Below are positions 16,577-26,985 of a stretch of DNA of 64,000 nucleotides, one piece after another (position 1 is the first letter of the stretch; every line of letters begins with the position of its first letter). The translations under genes were made by a program, and so were the position numbers. The DNA lies in contig NZ_QAIH01000225.1 of assembly GCF_003060895.1 (NCBI RefSeq), positions 79,268 through 143,267 of the forward strand, read 5' to 3'. Source of the DNA: Acidovorax sp. HMWF029 (lineage in GTDB: Bacteria > Pseudomonadota > Gammaproteobacteria > Burkholderiales > Burkholderiaceae_C). The notes beneath the pieces are model-generated. The model was given only the letters and a program-made list of their open reading frames with translations. It did not search any database and was not told the DNA's origin.

Positions 16577-17017
16577 TCAAGGCAATGCAAGCAGGGCCAG
16601 CTGGTGCACCAGAGAGACCTCCACCTGCGGCAGCAAGCGCCGCACGGCATCCTCCTGCGCGACAGGACTGGGCCGCTGAGCCGCTGCCCACACGGGCGAC
16701 GGGAAGTGGCTGTCCCAGTCAAACCGGGCAATCACGTGCCAGTGCAGGTGCGGCACCATATTGCCCAGCGCCGCAAGGTTGACCTTGGTGGGTGCCAGGT
16801 GCTCGCGCAGGGCCTGCTCCACCAGCGCCACCGCCTCCATGCAGTACGCACGCTCGGTGGCCGACAGGTCCGAGAACTCGGCCACATGGGCGTTCCACAC
16901 CACACGGTAGAACGCCGGGAAGCCCGCCTCCTGGGCACGGATCACACGCAAGTGCTCGCCGCGCCAGATGAGCGCGCCGCCATCTTCCGCGCACAGCGGA
17001 CACACCATTTCCGCCAT
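16577..17017 (-). CDS. HIT-family nucleotide-binding hydrolase
   Basis: A 146-residue histidine-triad protein. The triad motif is HLHWHVI with His90, His92 and His94, preceded by a NMVPHLHWH context typical of diadenosine-polyphosphate or AMP-lysine hydrolases of this superfamily. Two N-terminal cysteines (CPLC, residues 6 and 9) may bind zinc. The start overlaps the end of the large FAD/Fe-S oxidoreductase gene as TGATG, so translation is coupled. The physiological substrate is unknown. Confidence 0.88.
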   Translation of the reverse strand: MAEMVCPLCAEDGGALIWRGEHLRVIRAQEAGFPAFYRVVWNAHVAEFSDLSATERAYCMEAVALVEQALREHLAPTKVNLAALGNMVPHLHWHVIARFDWDSHFPSPVWAAAQRPSPVAQEDAVRRLLPQVEVSLVHQLALLALP

Positions 17018-20000
17018 CAGACGAGAACCCGCTCAATCCCACCGCCGTTGGCGCGCTCGACATATTCGGGCATCCAGTTCTCGCCCAGGATCTCGCGCGC
17101 CATCTCGACCACGATGTAGTCGGCTTCGAGCAAACCGTTCTGCAGGTCGTCCTGGTAGCGGTTCAGGCCCTGCAGGCAGCTCGGGCAGCTGGTAAGGATC
17201 TTCACGTTGTCCTGGGCAGCCACCGCACCACTCTCGCGCAGCTTGGCTTCGCCCTTGCGGATCTCTTCTTCCTTGCGGAAACGCACCTGGGTAGACACGT
17301 CTGGCCGGGTCACGCCCAACGTGCCGGATTCGCCGCAGCAGCGCTCGCTCTTCAAGACCTGCTCGCCCACCAGCGCCTTCACGGTCTTGACCGAGTCCTG
17401 CAGCTTCATGGGATTGTGGCAAGGCTCGTGGTACAGGTAAGCGCCCTTGCCCTGCAGTGTGATGCCCTTTTCCAGCAAATACTCGTGGATGTCGATGATG
17501 CGGCTGCCCGGGAAAATCTTGCCGAATTCGTAGCCCTGCAGCTGGTCGTAGCAGGTGCCGCAGCTCACCACCACGGTCTTGATGTCCAGGTAGTTGAGCG
17601 TATTGGCCACGCGGTGGAAGAGCACACGGTTGTCCGTGATCATCTTCTCGGCCTTGTCGAACTGGCCGCTGCCGCGCTGCGGGTAGCCGCAGCACAGATA
17701 ACCCGGTGGCAGCACCGTCTGCACACCTGCATGCCACAGCATGGCCTGCGTCGCCAGGCCCACCTGGCTGAACAAGCGCTCGGACCCACAGCCGGGGAAA
17801 TAGAACACCGCCTCCGTCTCGGCCGTGGTGGTGGCCGGGTTGCGGATGATGGGCACGTAGTCCTTGTTCTCGATATCGAGCAGGGCACGCGCCGTCTTCT
17901 TGGGCAGACCGCCGGGCAGCTTCTTGTTGATGAAGTGGATCACCTGCTCCTTGACGGGCGCGGTACCCACCGTGGCAGGCGGTTTGCCGGTCTGCTTGCG
18001 GGCCACCTTGCGCAGCAGGTCCACCGCCATGCGCTGGGCCTTGAAGCCCACATCCACCATCGCGCTGCGCATGAACTTGATGGTGTCGGGGTTGGTGGCA
18101 TTGAGCATGGTCATGGCCAGCGCATTGCCAGGGCGGAAGCTCTTCTTGCCCATCTTGCGCAACAGGTTGCGCATGTTCATGGTGACATCGCCGAAGTCGA
18201 TCTTCACCGGGCAAGGGCTCTCGCACTTGTGGCACACCGTGCAGTGGTCGGCCACATCTTCAAACTCCTGCCAGTGCTTGATGCTCACGCCCCGGCGGGT
18301 CTGCTCTTCGTACAAAAACGCCTCGACCAGCAGCGAGGTGGCCAGGATCTTGTTGCGCGGGCTGTACAGCAGGTTGGCGCGCGGCACGTGTGTGGAGCAC
18401 ACCGGCTTGCACTTGCCGCAGCGCAGGCAGTCCTTGACCGAATCGGCAATGGCGCCGATATCGCTCTGCTGCATGATCAGCGACTCGTGCCCCATCAGGC
18501 CGAAGCTCGGCGTATAGGCATTGGTCAGGTCGGCGTGCATCACGCCAGAATTTGAGGCGAAATCGGCCTTCTCCGCGCGACCATCATGGCTTTCAAGCTC
18601 CTGATTTCGGAGCAACTTACCCTTATTGAAGCGGCCTTCCGGGTCCACTTTCTGCTTGTACTGCGCAAACGGCCGCAATTCGTCGTCAGTGAGGAATTCG
18701 AGTTTGGTGATGCCGATGCCGTGTTCGCCCGAGATCACCCCATCCAGGCTGCGCGCCAGCACCATGATGCGCTCCACCGCCTCGTGCGCGGTCTGCAGCA
18801 TCTCGTAGTCGTCGCTATTGACGGGGATGTTGGTGTGCACATTGCCATCGCCCGCGTGCATGTGCAGCGCCACCCACACGCGACCCTTGAGCACGCGTTT
18901 GTGGATGGCCACGGCCTCGTCCAGGATGGGCTTGAACGCAGCGCCGGTGAAGATGGCCTGCAGCGGTGCACGCAGCTGGGTCTTCCAGCTCGCACGCAGC
19001 GTGTGGTCCTGCAGTTGGGGGAACAGCGGCTCCACATCGTGCAGCCAACCTTGCCACAGGGCACGCACCTCTTCCACCAGAGCGATGGCGCGGTCCACAC
19101 GCTCTTGCAGCAACTCGGGCGAAGGCACTTCGTCGTCGGCGTCGTGCTTGCCCAGCGGCAGGTTGCCACGTTCGAAGAACTCGGTCAGCGCGTCGCACAA
19201 CTTGAGCTTGTTGCGCAGGGAGAGCTCAATGTTGATGCGCTCAATGCCATCCGTGTACTCGGCCATGCGCGGCAAAGGAATCACCACGTCTTCGTTGATC
19301 TTGAAGGCGTTGGTGTGGCGGCTGATGGCGGCCGTCTTCTTGCGGTCGGCCCAGAACTTCTTGCGCGCATCGGCACTGATGGCGATAAAGCCCTCGCCGC
19401 TGCGGGTGTTGGCCAGGCGCACCACCTCGCTGGTCACGCGGGCCACGTCGTCGGCGTTGTCACCGGCAATGTCGCCAATCAGCACCATCTTGGGCAAGCC
19501 GCCGTTACCCTTCTTGCTTTTGGTGGCGTAGCCCACGGCCTTCAGATACCGGTCGTCCAGGTGCTCCAGGCCCGCCAGCAGCACGCCAGAGCGCTTTTGC
19601 TCGGCGAACATGTAGTCCTTGATCTCGACGATGCTGGGCACGGCGTCCTTGGCGTTGCCAAAGAACTCCATGCACACAGTGCGGGTGTGCTCGGGCATGC
19701 GGTGGACCACCCAGCGCGCGCTGGTGATCAGGCCGTCGCAGCCTTCCTTCTGAATACCTGGCAGGCCCGAGAGGAACTTGTCCGTCACATCCTTGCCCAG
19801 GCCCTCCTTGCGAAAGGTCTTGCCAGGGATGACCAGGCGCTCCGTGCGCACGGGCGTCTTGCCGTCGGCTTCGAAATACTGCAACTCGAAGGTGGCCACG
19901 TCCACGTCATGGATCTTGCCCATGTTGTGGTCCAGGCGGGTCACTTCCAGCCACTGTGCGTCGGGCGTGACCATGCGCCAGCTGGCCAGGTTGTCGAGCG

Positions 20001-20934
20001 CCGTGCCCCACAGCACGGCCTTTTTGCCACCTGCGTTCATGGCGATATTGCCGCCAATGCAGCTTGCCTCGGCACTGGTCGGGTCCACCGCAAACACAAA
20101 ACCTGCACGCTCGGCCGCGTCGGCCACGCGCTGGGTGACCACGCCCGCCTCGGTCCACACCGTGCCCACCTCGCGGTCCATGCCCGGCAAGCGGCGCATT
20201 TCCACCTCGGTCATGGCCTCGAGCTTTTCAGTGTTGATGACCACGCTCTTCCAGGTCAGCGGAATCGCGCCGCCGGTGTAGCCCGTACCGCCCCCGCGCG
20301 GGATGATGGTCAGACCCAGCTCGATGCAGCCTTTGACCAGTCCGGCCATCTCGGCTTCGGTGTCGGGAGTCAGCACCACAAAGGGGTATTCGACGCGCCA
20401 GTCGGTCGCATCCGTCACGTGGCTCACACGCGAGAGGCCGTCGAACTTGATGTTGTCCTTGGCCGTGAGGCGGCCCAGCGTGCGCTGGATCTGGCGGCGC
20501 AGCTGCGTGGCCTGTTGAAACTTGGCATCGAACTCGGTCACCGCGCGACGCGCGGCCACCACCAGCTCGCCCACCAGGCGGTCACGCCCGGCATCGTCGG
20601 CCGGGGTGCGGCGCTTTTCGATCTCGGCCAGGCGGTGGTGCAGGGCCTCGACCAGCAGTCTGCGGCGGGCCGGGTTGTCCAACAGGTCGTCCTGCAGGTA
20701 AGGGTTGCGCTGCACCACCCAGATGTCGCCGAGCACTTCGTACAGCATGCGAGCGGAGCGGCCCGTGCGGCGCTCCTTGCGAAGCTGGTCCAGCACATCC
20801 CAGGAGGCGGAGCCCAGCAGGCGAATCACGATCTCCCGGTCGGAGAACGAGGTGTAGTTATAAGGAATTTCACGCAGACGGGCAGGCTCGGCGGCCTGCG
20901 TCTGCAAGGCCGCCAACGCGATCGGAACATTCAT
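17017..20934 (-). CDS. Giant FAD-linked / Fe-S oxidoreductase with DUF3683 N-terminus
   Basis: A 1305-residue multidomain protein, likely a D-2-hydroxyacid (lactate-type) dehydrogenase. Order: a DUF3683 region (about 1-170); an FAD-binding PCMH domain with [19 protein letters not shown] (about 210); an FAD-oxidase C-terminal domain with [15 protein letters not shown] (about 700); a ferredoxin-like domain with [11 protein letters not shown] (about 835) and [12 protein letters not shown] (about 900); and two CCG cysteine-rich domains with CCGYPQRG (about 1080) and CCGESGT (about 1200). This combines in one chain what GlcD and GlcF/LldE supply separately. No substrate-specific context is visible. 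It is followed in overlap by the HIT gene. Confidence 0.88.
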   Translation of the reverse strand: MNVPIALAALQTQAAEPARLREIPYNYTSFSDREIVIRLLGSASWDVLDQLRKERRTGRSARMLYEVLGDIWVVQRNPYLQDDLLDNPARRRLLVEALHHRLAEIEKRRTPADDAGRDRLVGELVVAARRAVTEFDAKFQQATQLRRQIQRTLGRLTAKDNIKFDGLSRVSHVTDATDWRVEYPFVVLTPDTEAEMAGLVKGCIELGLTIIPRGGGTGYTGGAIPLTWKSVVINTEKLEAMTEVEMRRLPGMDREVGTVWTEAGVVTQRVADAAERAGFVFAVDPTSAEASCIGGNIAMNAGGKKAVLWGTALDNLASWRMVTPDAQWLEVTRLDHNMGKIHDVDVATFELQYFEADGKTPVRTERLVIPGKTFRKEGLGKDVTDKFLSGLPGIQKEGCDGLITSARWVVHRMPEHTRTVCMEFFGNAKDAVPSIVEIKDYMFAEQKRSGVLLAGLEHLDDRYLKAVGYATKSKKGNGGLPKMVLIGDIAGDNADDVARVTSEVVRLANTRSGEGFIAISADARKKFWADRKKTAAISRHTNAFKINEDVVIPLPRMAEYTDGIERINIELSLRNKLKLCDALTEFFERGNLPLGKHDADDEVPSPELLQERVDRAIALVEEVRALWQGWLHDVEPLFPQLQDHTLRASWKTQLRAPLQAIFTGAAFKPILDEAVAIHKRVLKGRVWVALHMHAGDGNVHTNIPVNSDDYEMLQTAHEAVERIMVLARSLDGVISGEHGIGITKLEFLTDDELRPFAQYKQKVDPEGRFNKGKLLRNQELESHDGRAEKADFASNSGVMHADLTNAYTPSFGLMGHESLIMQQSDIGAIADSVKDCLRCGKCKPVCSTHVPRANLLYSPRNKILATSLLVEAFLYEEQTRRGVSIKHWQEFEDVADHCTVCHKCESPCPVKIDFGDVTMNMRNLLRKMGKKSFRPGNALAMTMLNATNPDTIKFMRSAMVDVGFKAQRMAVDLLRKVARKQTGKPPATVGTAPVKEQVIHFINKKLPGGLPKKTARALLDIENKDYVPIIRNPATTTAETEAVFYFPGCGSERLFSQVGLATQAMLWHAGVQTVLPPGYLCCGYPQRGSGQFDKAEKMITDNRVLFHRVANTLNYLDIKTVVVSCGTCYDQLQGYEFGKIFPGSRIIDIHEYLLEKGITLQGKGAYLYHEPCHNPMKLQDSVKTVKALVGEQVLKSERCCGESGTLGVTRPDVSTQVRFRKEEEIRKGEAKLRESGAVAAQDNVKILTSCPSCLQGLNRYQDDLQNGLLEADYIVVEMAREILGENWMPEYVERANGGGIERVLV

Positions 20935-21032
20935 GGGGGTCTACCTGGGGTGGGGGCGCGATTTTAAGCCACCGGCCTCTGCCTTGCCGGGCCAGGGCTG
21001 TCTAGCAGCGCCGAACCAGCCCAGCAGCGATG

Positions 21033-22262
21033 TCAGAACAGCACGCGGCTGCGCAAGGTACCGCCCACCTGGGCGAGTTTGTCCAGCGCCAGGTCGGACG
21101 ATGCGGCATCGATGTCGATCACCACGTAGCCGATCTTCTCGTTGGTCTGCAGGTATTGGGCAGACACATTGATTTGGTTGTCCGAGAAGATGCGATTGAT
21201 CTCGGACAGAACGCCCGGCACGTTGCGGTGAATGTGTAGCAGGCGGTGCTTTCCGGGGTGGGCGGGCAATGCCACTTCCGGGAAATTGACCGACGAGGTG
21301 CTGGTGCCGTTGTCGCTGTATTTCACAAGCTTTTCCGCCACTTCCAGGCCGATATTGGCCTGCGCCTCCATGGTGGAGCCGCCGATGTGGGGGGTCAGGA
21401 TCACATTGTCCAGGCCACGCAGGGGGGACTGGAACTCGTCCTTGTTGGTGCGCGGCTCGACCGGGAAGACGTCGATGGCAGCGCCCAGCAGCTTCTTGGC
21501 CTGGAGCGCTGCAGCCAGCGCCTCAATATCCACCACCGTGCCCCGCGCGGCGTTGATGAGGATGCCGCCTAGCTTCATGGCGGCAATTTCGGCCGCGCCG
21601 ATCATGCCCTCAGTAGACGGCAGCTCGGGCACGTGCAGGCTCACGATGTCGCTCTGGCCCAGCAGGTCGTGCAGATGCTGCACCTGGCGTGCATTGCCCA
21701 ACGGCAGCTTGTTTACAACGTCAAAAAAAGCCACTTGCATCCCCAGCGCCTCGGCCAGCACCGACAGCTGGGTGCCGATGGAGCCATAGCCCACGATGCC
21801 CAGCGTCTTGCCCCGGATCTCATAGGCGTTGTCGGCGCTCTTGAGCCAGCCGCCCCGGTGGGCCACGGCATTTTTCTCGGGCACGCCGCGCAGCAGCAAG
21901 ATGGCCTCGGCCAGCACAAGCTCGGCCACAGAGCGGGTGTTGGAATAAGGCGCGTTGAACACGGCAATACCGCGCTCGCGTGCCGCGTTCAGATCCACCT
22001 GGTTGGTGCCAATACAAAAACAGCCCACGGCCACCAGCTTGTTCGCCTGGGCAAACACCTCTTCGGTGAGCTGGGTGCGCGAGCGGATACCCACGAAGTG
22101 CACGTCGGCAATCTTGCGCTTGAGCTCCTCGTCCGGCAGCGCGCCAGACACCGTCTCGATCTGGGTATAGCCCGCCGCACGGAACACATCCACCGCAGAG
22201 GGATGAATGCCCTCCAGCAACAGAAATTTGATTTTGTTCTTGTCGAGCGAATTGAGGGCCAT
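21033..22262 (-). CDS. serA: D-3-phosphoglycerate dehydrogenase
   Basis: A 409-residue enzyme of the short SerA type that oxidises 3-phosphoglycerate in the first step of serine synthesis. The substrate domain begins with FLLLEGIHPSAVDVFRAAGY. The NAD-binding domain shows LGIVGYGSIGTQLSVLAEAL, and the catalytic His region is ILTPHIGGSTMEAQANIG. A C-terminal ACT domain (about 335-409, LLHIHRNVPGVLSEINRIF) is the expected serine-feedback site. The length equals E. coli SerA. It is divergent from ugpB, with a 297-base gap holding the Pho box, and follows no other gene closely. Confidence 0.96.
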   Translation of the reverse strand: MALNSLDKNKIKFLLLEGIHPSAVDVFRAAGYTQIETVSGALPDEELKRKIADVHFVGIRSRTQLTEEVFAQANKLVAVGCFCIGTNQVDLNAARERGIAVFNAPYSNTRSVAELVLAEAILLLRGVPEKNAVAHRGGWLKSADNAYEIRGKTLGIVGYGSIGTQLSVLAEALGMQVAFFDVVNKLPLGNARQVQHLHDLLGQSDIVSLHVPELPSTEGMIGAAEIAAMKLGGILINAARGTVVDIEALAAALQAKKLLGAAIDVFPVEPRTNKDEFQSPLRGLDNVILTPHIGGSTMEAQANIGLEVAEKLVKYSDNGTSTSSVNFPEVALPAHPGKHRLLHIHRNVPGVLSEINRIFSDNQINVSAQYLQTNEKIGYVVIDIDAASSDLALDKLAQVGGTLRSRVLF

Positions 22263-22402
22263 GGCTTTAGAGGGATTGGTTTAAAGAAGGGACCGCAACC
22301 CTCGGGAAGGAAAAATGCGGCCCGTGAAGCGGCAGGCGCCACTATGCATCAAGCATGGTGCAACGCACAAAACCTTGCAGGACTCGGCAATTGGCTGCAA
22401 GA

Positions 22403-22420
22403 CTGTCACAAAAGGGTCAC
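22403..22420 (+). promoter_or_regulatory. Pho box upstream of the ugp operon
   Basis: CTGTCAC, AAAA, GGGTCAC: two 7-base repeats with an 11-base period, matching the E. coli Pho box pattern (CTGTCAT repeats separated by four A/T bases). PhoB binds such sites in place of a -35 element, and E. coli ugpB is a known Pho-regulon gene. It lies 139 bases before the ugpB start. I could not find a convincing -10 at the expected distance. The rest of the 297-base serA-ugpB gap shows no gene. Confidence 0.7.
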
Positions 22421-22559
22421 AATCACCTCCCTTGCAGACACCCCACGGGGTTTCCCCCGTTGTTGCTGGCAACTGCGTCTGCGACAACGACACACTCTCG
22501 TCACATTGGGCGCCTACGCTGCGACCCTTGTGCATTTCGTCATTCTTGGAGATACATAC

Positions 22560-23876
22560 ATGCAACTCAAGCATCTGGCGCTCTCAGCGGCCGTCGCGCT
22601 GTCCGTCTGTGCCCCCGCACAAGCGCAGCAACAACCGGTGGAGATTCAGTGGTGGCACTCAATGAGCGCAGCGCTTGGCGAATGGGTCAACGACCTGGCC
22701 AAGCAGTACAACGCCAGCCAGACCAAATACAAGGTCGTGCCCACCTACAAGGGCACGTATGACGAATCCATGACAGGCGCCATCGCCGCCTTCCGTGCAG
22801 GCAACGCGCCCCACATCCTGCAAGTGTTTGAAGTGGGCACGGCCACCATGATGGCCAGCAAGGGCGCCATCGTGCCTGCTGCCAAGGTGCTGAATGACGG
22901 CGGCTTCAAGTTCGAGCCCACCCAGTACGTGTCGGCAGTGGCAGGCTACTACACGGCCCCCAACGGCCAGATGCTGAGCTACCCGCTCAACAGCTCCACA
23001 ACGGTGTTCTATTACAACAAGGATGCGTTCAAGAAGGCCGGCCTGGACGCCGACAAGCCGCCCAAGACCTGGCCCGAAGTGTTTGCCGCCGCCTCCAAGC
23101 TCAAGGCCAGCGGCCACAGCTGCCCCTTCACCACCAGCTGGATCAGCTGGACGCAGCTCGAAAGCTTCTCGCTGTGGCACAACACGCTGTTCGCGTCCAA
23201 GAACAACGGTTTTGATGGCAACGACGCCGAGCTGCAAGTCAACTCGCCGCTGCACGTGCGCCACTTCGAGAACCTGGCCAAGGCCTCCAAGGACGGCAGC
23301 TTCGTCTATAAAGGCCGTGGCAATGTGCCGGATGCCTCGTTCCCCTCGGGCGAGTGCGCCATGATGACGGGCTCGTCAGGTCTGTACGCCCGCGTCGCCA
23401 AGGAAGCCAAGTTCGCCTACGGCATCTCCACCCTGCCTTACTACCCCGATGTGAAGGGCGCCCCACAGAACACCGCCATTGGCGGCGCCAGCCTGTGGGT
23501 GATGTCTGGCAAGAAGGCCGAAGAGTACAAAGGCGTGGCCGACTTCCTGAACTTCCTGAACGACACCAAGGTGCAGGCCGCCAGCCACCAGCGCACGGGC
23601 TACCTGCCTGTGACCATGGGCGCCTACCAGCTGACCGAGGCATCGGGCTTTTACACCAAGAACCCCGGCACCGACGTGGCCGTGACGCAGATGATCAAGA
23701 AGGCGACCGAAAAGTCGCGCGGCATCCGCCTGGGCAACTTCGTGCAGATCCGCTCGATCATCGACGAGGAAACCGAACAAATCTGGTCGGGCAAGAAGTC
23801 GCCCAAGGAAGCTCTGGACACCGCCGTGACACGCGGCAACGAGCAACTGGCCCGTTTCGCACGCGCCAACAAGTAA
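22560..23876 (+). CDS. ugpB: sn-Glycerol-3-phosphate ABC transporter, periplasmic binding protein
   Basis: A 438-residue exported binding protein. It has a Sec signal peptide of about 23 residues (MQLKHLALSAAVALSVCAPA, cleavage near AQA), then VEIQWWHSMSAALGEWVNDL, the start typical of UgpB/MalE-type receptors. NSSTTVFYYNKDAFKKAGLD, PFTTSWISWTQLESFSLWHN and LPYYPDVKGAPQNTAIGGAS match UgpB closely. It captures glycerol-3-phosphate and glycerophosphodiesters for the UgpAEC importer. The ATG was chosen for GGAG eight bases upstream and the signal peptide. The gene is followed by a double hairpin before ugpA, which would keep the receptor in excess over the permease. Confidence 0.95.
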   Translation: MQLKHLALSAAVALSVCAPAQAQQQPVEIQWWHSMSAALGEWVNDLAKQYNASQTKYKVVPTYKGTYDESMTGAIAAFRAGNAPHILQVFEVGTATMMASKGAIVPAAKVLNDGGFKFEPTQYVSAVAGYYTAPNGQMLSYPLNSSTTVFYYNKDAFKKAGLDADKPPKTWPEVFAAASKLKASGHSCPFTTSWISWTQLESFSLWHNTLFASKNNGFDGNDAELQVNSPLHVRHFENLAKASKDGSFVYKGRGNVPDASFPSGECAMMTGSSGLYARVAKEAKFAYGISTLPYYPDVKGAPQNTAIGGASLWVMSGKKAEEYKGVADFLNFLNDTKVQAASHQRTGYLPVTMGAYQLTEASGFYTKNPGTDVAVTQMIKKATEKSRGIRLGNFVQIRSIIDEETEQIWSGKKSPKEALDTAVTRGNEQLARFARANK

Positions 23877-23895
23877 GCGCTGCTTAGCACCTGTT

Positions 23896-23984
23896 GATGC
23901 CGCCTGGCCGCCCCGCCCGGCGGCATCAAACGCCCGCCGCCCCGTCAACCACCATGGTTCACGGGGCGGCGGGGTTTTCTTTTT
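23896..23984 (+). terminator. Double hairpin between ugpB and ugpA, probable attenuator
   Basis: Hairpin 1: GATGCCGCC and GGCGGCATC (23896-23927). Hairpin 2: CCCGCCGCCCCGT (23933-23945) and ACGGGGCGGCGGG (23961-23973), whose loop can extend the stem with AACCA and TGGTT, followed by TTTTCTTTTT. Hairpin 2 has the form of a very strong intrinsic terminator inside the operon. Partial read-through would lower ugpAEC relative to ugpB, and the first hairpin could protect the ugpB 3' end. Confidence 0.75.
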
Positions 23985-23996
23985 GAGAGTTCCGAC

Positions 23997-24878
23997 ATGG
24001 AAAAACGCGTACTTTTTCGCTCTGCGTGGCTACCCTGGGTGCTTCTGGCGCCCCAGCTGGTCATCATCAGCGTCTTCTTTTTCTGGCCTGCTGGCCAGGC
24101 TCTGGTGCAGTCCTTCCAGATGCAGGACAGCTTCGGCATGTCCACCGAATGGGTGGGGCTGGACAACTTCAAGCACCTGTTCGAAGACCCGGGCTACCTC
24201 GCCTCGTTCAAGACGACGGCCTTCTTCTCGATCCTGGTGGCAGCAGTGGGCATCAGCCTGTCGCTGATCCTGGCGATTTTTGCCGACCGCATCATCAAAG
24301 GCGCCATGGTCTACAAGACCGCGCTGCTGCTGCCCTACGCAGTGGCACCCGCCGTGGCGGGCGTGCTCTGGATGTTCATGTTCTCGCCCTCGCTGGGCGT
24401 GGTGGCATACATGCTGCGCCAGGCGGGCTTTGACTGGAACCACATGCTCAACTCCGACCACGCGATGGGGCTGATCGTGATTGCGGCAGTGTGGAAGCAG
24501 ATCTCCTACAACTTCCTGTTCTTCCTGGCGGGCCTGCAATCCATCCCCAAGTCGCTGATCGAGGCGGCCGCGATTGACGGTGCTGGCCCCTGGCGCCGGT
24601 TCTGGAGCATCCAGTTCCCGCTGCTCTCGCCCACCACCTTCTTCCTTTTGGTGATCAACGTGGTGTATGCCTTCTTCGACACCTTCGCCATCGTGGACGC
24701 CACCACGCAGGGCGGCCCGGGGCGCGACACCGCCATCCTGGTCTACAAGGTCTACCACGACGGCTTCAAGGCCATGGACATGGGCGGATCGGCCGCGCAA
24801 TCGGTGGTGCTGATGGCCATCGTGGTCGTGCTCACCGTCATTCAATTCCGCTACGTCGAGAAGAAAGTGCAGTACTGA
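23997..24878 (+). CDS. ugpA: sn-Glycerol-3-phosphate ABC transporter permease UgpA
   Basis: A 293-residue inner-membrane permease of the MalF type with about six transmembrane helices, the first being [19 protein letters not shown]. The cytoplasmic EAA loop that contacts the ATPase is [25 protein letters not shown] (about residues 190-215). The length agrees with E. coli UgpA (295). The gene begins directly after the intra-operon hairpins, and its stop is one base before the ugpE start. With UgpE it forms the channel for glycerol-3-phosphate. Confidence 0.95.
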   Translation: MEKRVLFRSAWLPWVLLAPQLVIISVFFFWPAGQALVQSFQMQDSFGMSTEWVGLDNFKHLFEDPGYLASFKTTAFFSILVAAVGISLSLILAIFADRIIKGAMVYKTALLLPYAVAPAVAGVLWMFMFSPSLGVVAYMLRQAGFDWNHMLNSDHAMGLIVIAAVWKQISYNFLFFLAGLQSIPKSLIEAAAIDGAGPWRRFWSIQFPLLSPTTFFLLVINVVYAFFDTFAIVDATTQGGPGRDTAILVYKVYHDGFKAMDMGGSAAQSVVLMAIVVVLTVIQFRYVEKKVQY

Positions 24879-24879
24879 A

Positions 24880-25731
24880 ATGGTTGAACGTAGTCCCTAT
24901 CTCACCGCGTTCTCGCACCTCATCATGGTGCTGGGCGTGATCATCGTCGGCTTCCCGCTGTACCTGGCTTTTGTGGCCTCCACCCACACGGCGCAGGACA
25001 TCGTGCAGGTGCCCATGCCCATGGTGCCCGGCGGCAACTTCTGGCAGACCTACCACGACACGCTGTTTGGCGGCGGCTCGGGCGCGGGCTCCACCGCGCC
25101 CGTGGCGCGCATGATGTGGGTGAGTTTTGTCACCGCCATTGTCATCACCGTGGGCAAGATCGCGATCTCGCTGCTGTCGGCGTTTGCCATCGTGTACTTC
25201 CGCTTCCCCTTCAAGGGCATCTGCTTCTGGCTGATCTTCATCACCCTGATGCTGCCCGTGGAAGTGCGCATCGGCCCCACCTACGAGGTCGTCTCCAACC
25301 TGGGCATGCTCAATACCTACGCGGGCCTCACAGTGCCGCTGATCGCCTCGGCCACGGCCACCTTCCTGTTCCGCCAGTTCTTCCTGACCGTGCCGGACGA
25401 GCTGGTAGAAGCCGCGCGTGTGGACGGCGCAGGCCCCATGCGTTTCTTCAAGGACATCCTGGTTCCGCTGTCGCGCACGTCCATTGCAGCGCTGTTCGTG
25501 ATCCAGTTCATCTACGGCTGGAACCAGTACCTGTGGCCGCTGCTCGTGACGACCTCGGAAGACATGTACCCTGTGGTGATCGGCATCAAGCGCATGATTG
25601 CCGGCGGCGACGCAGGCAACGAGTGGAACATCGTGATGGCCACGGCCCTCTTGGCCATGCTGCCCCCGGCCTTTGTGGTCGTGGTCATGCAGCGCTGGTT
25701 CGTCAAGGGCCTGGTGGATACGGAAAAGTGA
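24880..25731 (+). CDS. ugpE: sn-Glycerol-3-phosphate ABC transporter permease UgpE
   Basis: A 283-residue MalG-type permease with about six transmembrane segments (first: [20 protein letters not shown]). The EAA loop reads [21 protein letters not shown], and the receptor-specific insert after helix 1 ([20 protein letters not shown]) is typical of UgpE. The start is one base after the ugpA stop, so the two subunits are translationally linked. The length matches E. coli UgpE (281). A 71-base gap with a GCTAC...ATAGC palindrome separates it from ugpC. Confidence 0.95.
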   Translation: MVERSPYLTAFSHLIMVLGVIIVGFPLYLAFVASTHTAQDIVQVPMPMVPGGNFWQTYHDTLFGGGSGAGSTAPVARMMWVSFVTAIVITVGKIAISLLSAFAIVYFRFPFKGICFWLIFITLMLPVEVRIGPTYEVVSNLGMLNTYAGLTVPLIASATATFLFRQFFLTVPDELVEAARVDGAGPMRFFKDILVPLSRTSIAALFVIQFIYGWNQYLWPLLVTTSEDMYPVVIGIKRMIAGGDAGNEWNIVMATALLAMLPPAFVVVVMQRWFVKGLVDTEK

Positions 25732-25782
25732 CAAAAACACAAGCCAGACAAGCCCCTACCGCCCTATCCATCTGCGTTAGCA

Positions 25783-25799
25783 GCTACTAATTTAATAGC
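25783..25799. repeat. Short intergenic palindrome, copy 1
   Basis: GCTACTAATTTAATAGC, an imperfect palindrome of the GCTAT-N7-ATAGC type found five times in this window, always between or at the edge of genes. This copy ends three bases before the ugpC ATG, where a ribosome-binding site would be expected. Confidence 0.6.
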
Positions 25800-25802
25800 A
25801 AA

Positions 25803-26807
25803 ATGGCATCTCTCTCTCTTCGCAACATCATCAAGCGCTACGGGCACGGCCCCAAGGCAAACCAGGTCATCCATGGCGTGAACGCCGAGATCAAGGACGG
25901 TGAATTCGTCGTGATCGTGGGCCCCTCCGGCTGCGGAAAATCCACGCTGCTGCGCATGGTCGCGGGCCTGGAAGAAATCTCCGGCGGCGAGTTGCGCATC
26001 GGCGACCGTGTGGTGAACGACCTGGAACCCGCCCAACGCGACATCGCGATGGTGTTCCAGAACTATGCGCTCTACCCCCACATGACGAACTTCGAGAACA
26101 TGGCCTACGGCCTGAAGATCGCCAAGGTGCCCAAGGAGGAGATCAAAGCGCGTGTGGACAAAGCCGCCAAGATCCTCGAGCTGGGCCACCTGCTGGAGCG
26201 CAAGCCCCGCGAGCTGTCCGGCGGCCAGCGCCAGCGCGTGGCCATGGGCCGCGCCATCGTGCGCCAACCCCAGGTGTTCCTGTTCGACGAACCGCTGTCC
26301 AACCTGGACGCCAAGCTGCGCGCCCAGACCCGCCTCGAAATACAGAAGCTGCACCGCGAACTGGGCATCACCAGCCTGTTTGTCACCCACGACCAGGTTG
26401 AGGCCATGACGCTGGCCCAGCGCATGATCGTGATGAACGCAGGCAACATGGAACAGTTCGGCACGCCCGAAGAGGTCTACCACACGCCTGCCACCACCTT
26501 CGTGGCCAGCTTTATCGGCTCGCCGCCGATGAACCTGCTCAAGAATGCCCCTGGCGCACAGCCCGGCACCATCTTGGGCATACGCCCCGAGCACCTGGAC
26601 GTGCGCAGCGAAGGCTGGGCCGTGACGGTGGAAACCGTGGAGCTGCTGGGCGCCGAGCGCCTGATCTATGGCCGTATCAATGGCGAGCAGATCATCGTGC
26701 GCGTGGAAGAAGGCACCCACTCCCCCGAACCCGATTCCGTGATCCATGTACAGCCGCGCGCCGACCGCCTGCACGCGTTTGACGCGACCACCGGAAAAAG
26801 AAAGTAA
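25803..26807 (+). CDS. ugpC: sn-Glycerol-3-phosphate ABC transporter ATP-binding protein
   Basis: A 334-residue ABC ATPase of the UgpC/MalK type. Walker A is GPSGCGKST from residue 40, the signature [17 protein letters not shown] follows, Walker B is [12 protein letters not shown], and the switch His is in [14 protein letters not shown]-terminal OB-like regulatory domain starts near residue 235 (GIRPEHLDV, then [17 protein letters not shown]). It energises UgpAE. Its start is immediately preceded by a dispersed palindrome rather than a clear Shine-Dalgarno sequence. The length is slightly shorter than E. coli UgpC (356). Confidence 0.94.
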   Translation: MASLSLRNIIKRYGHGPKANQVIHGVNAEIKDGEFVVIVGPSGCGKSTLLRMVAGLEEISGGELRIGDRVVNDLEPAQRDIAMVFQNYALYPHMTNFENMAYGLKIAKVPKEEIKARVDKAAKILELGHLLERKPRELSGGQRQRVAMGRAIVRQPQVFLFDEPLSNLDAKLRAQTRLEIQKLHRELGITSLFVTHDQVEAMTLAQRMIVMNAGNMEQFGTPEEVYHTPATTFVASFIGSPPMNLLKNAPGAQPGTILGIRPEHLDVRSEGWAVTVETVELLGAERLIYGRINGEQIIVRVEEGTHSPEPDSVIHVQPRADRLHAFDATTGKRK

Positions 26808-26848
26808 GCCGCCCCGAGCGGTTGCGCCGCGCCCCAACGCCCCATGAC

Positions 26849-26875
26849 CCACTTCTCGGCTGTGCCGGGAAGTGG
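26849..26875. other. Stem-loop between ugpC and ugpQ
   Basis: CCACTTCTCGG, a five-base loop, CCGGGAAGTGG: an 11-bp stem with one G-T pair, 42 bases after the ugpC stop and without a T-run. It may stabilise the upstream mRNA or pause transcription before ugpQ. The rest of the 178-base gap shows no gene. Confidence 0.45.
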
Positions 26876-26985
26876 AAAGGGGAAAAGGGAAGCCACCGAT
26901 GAGCAGGAAAGGCCTATGCCATGGTGGCACAGGTCTTTGATCACACCCCTGTCAAAAGCTGCGGCGAAGCCGAAAGAAGAACCCC

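Noticed and set aside
18586-20967. A 793-codon rightward open frame opposite the FAD/Fe-S oxidoreductase
   Set aside because: Antisense to a clearly conserved gene; the composition is that of a complementary-strand artefact with no recognisable motif.
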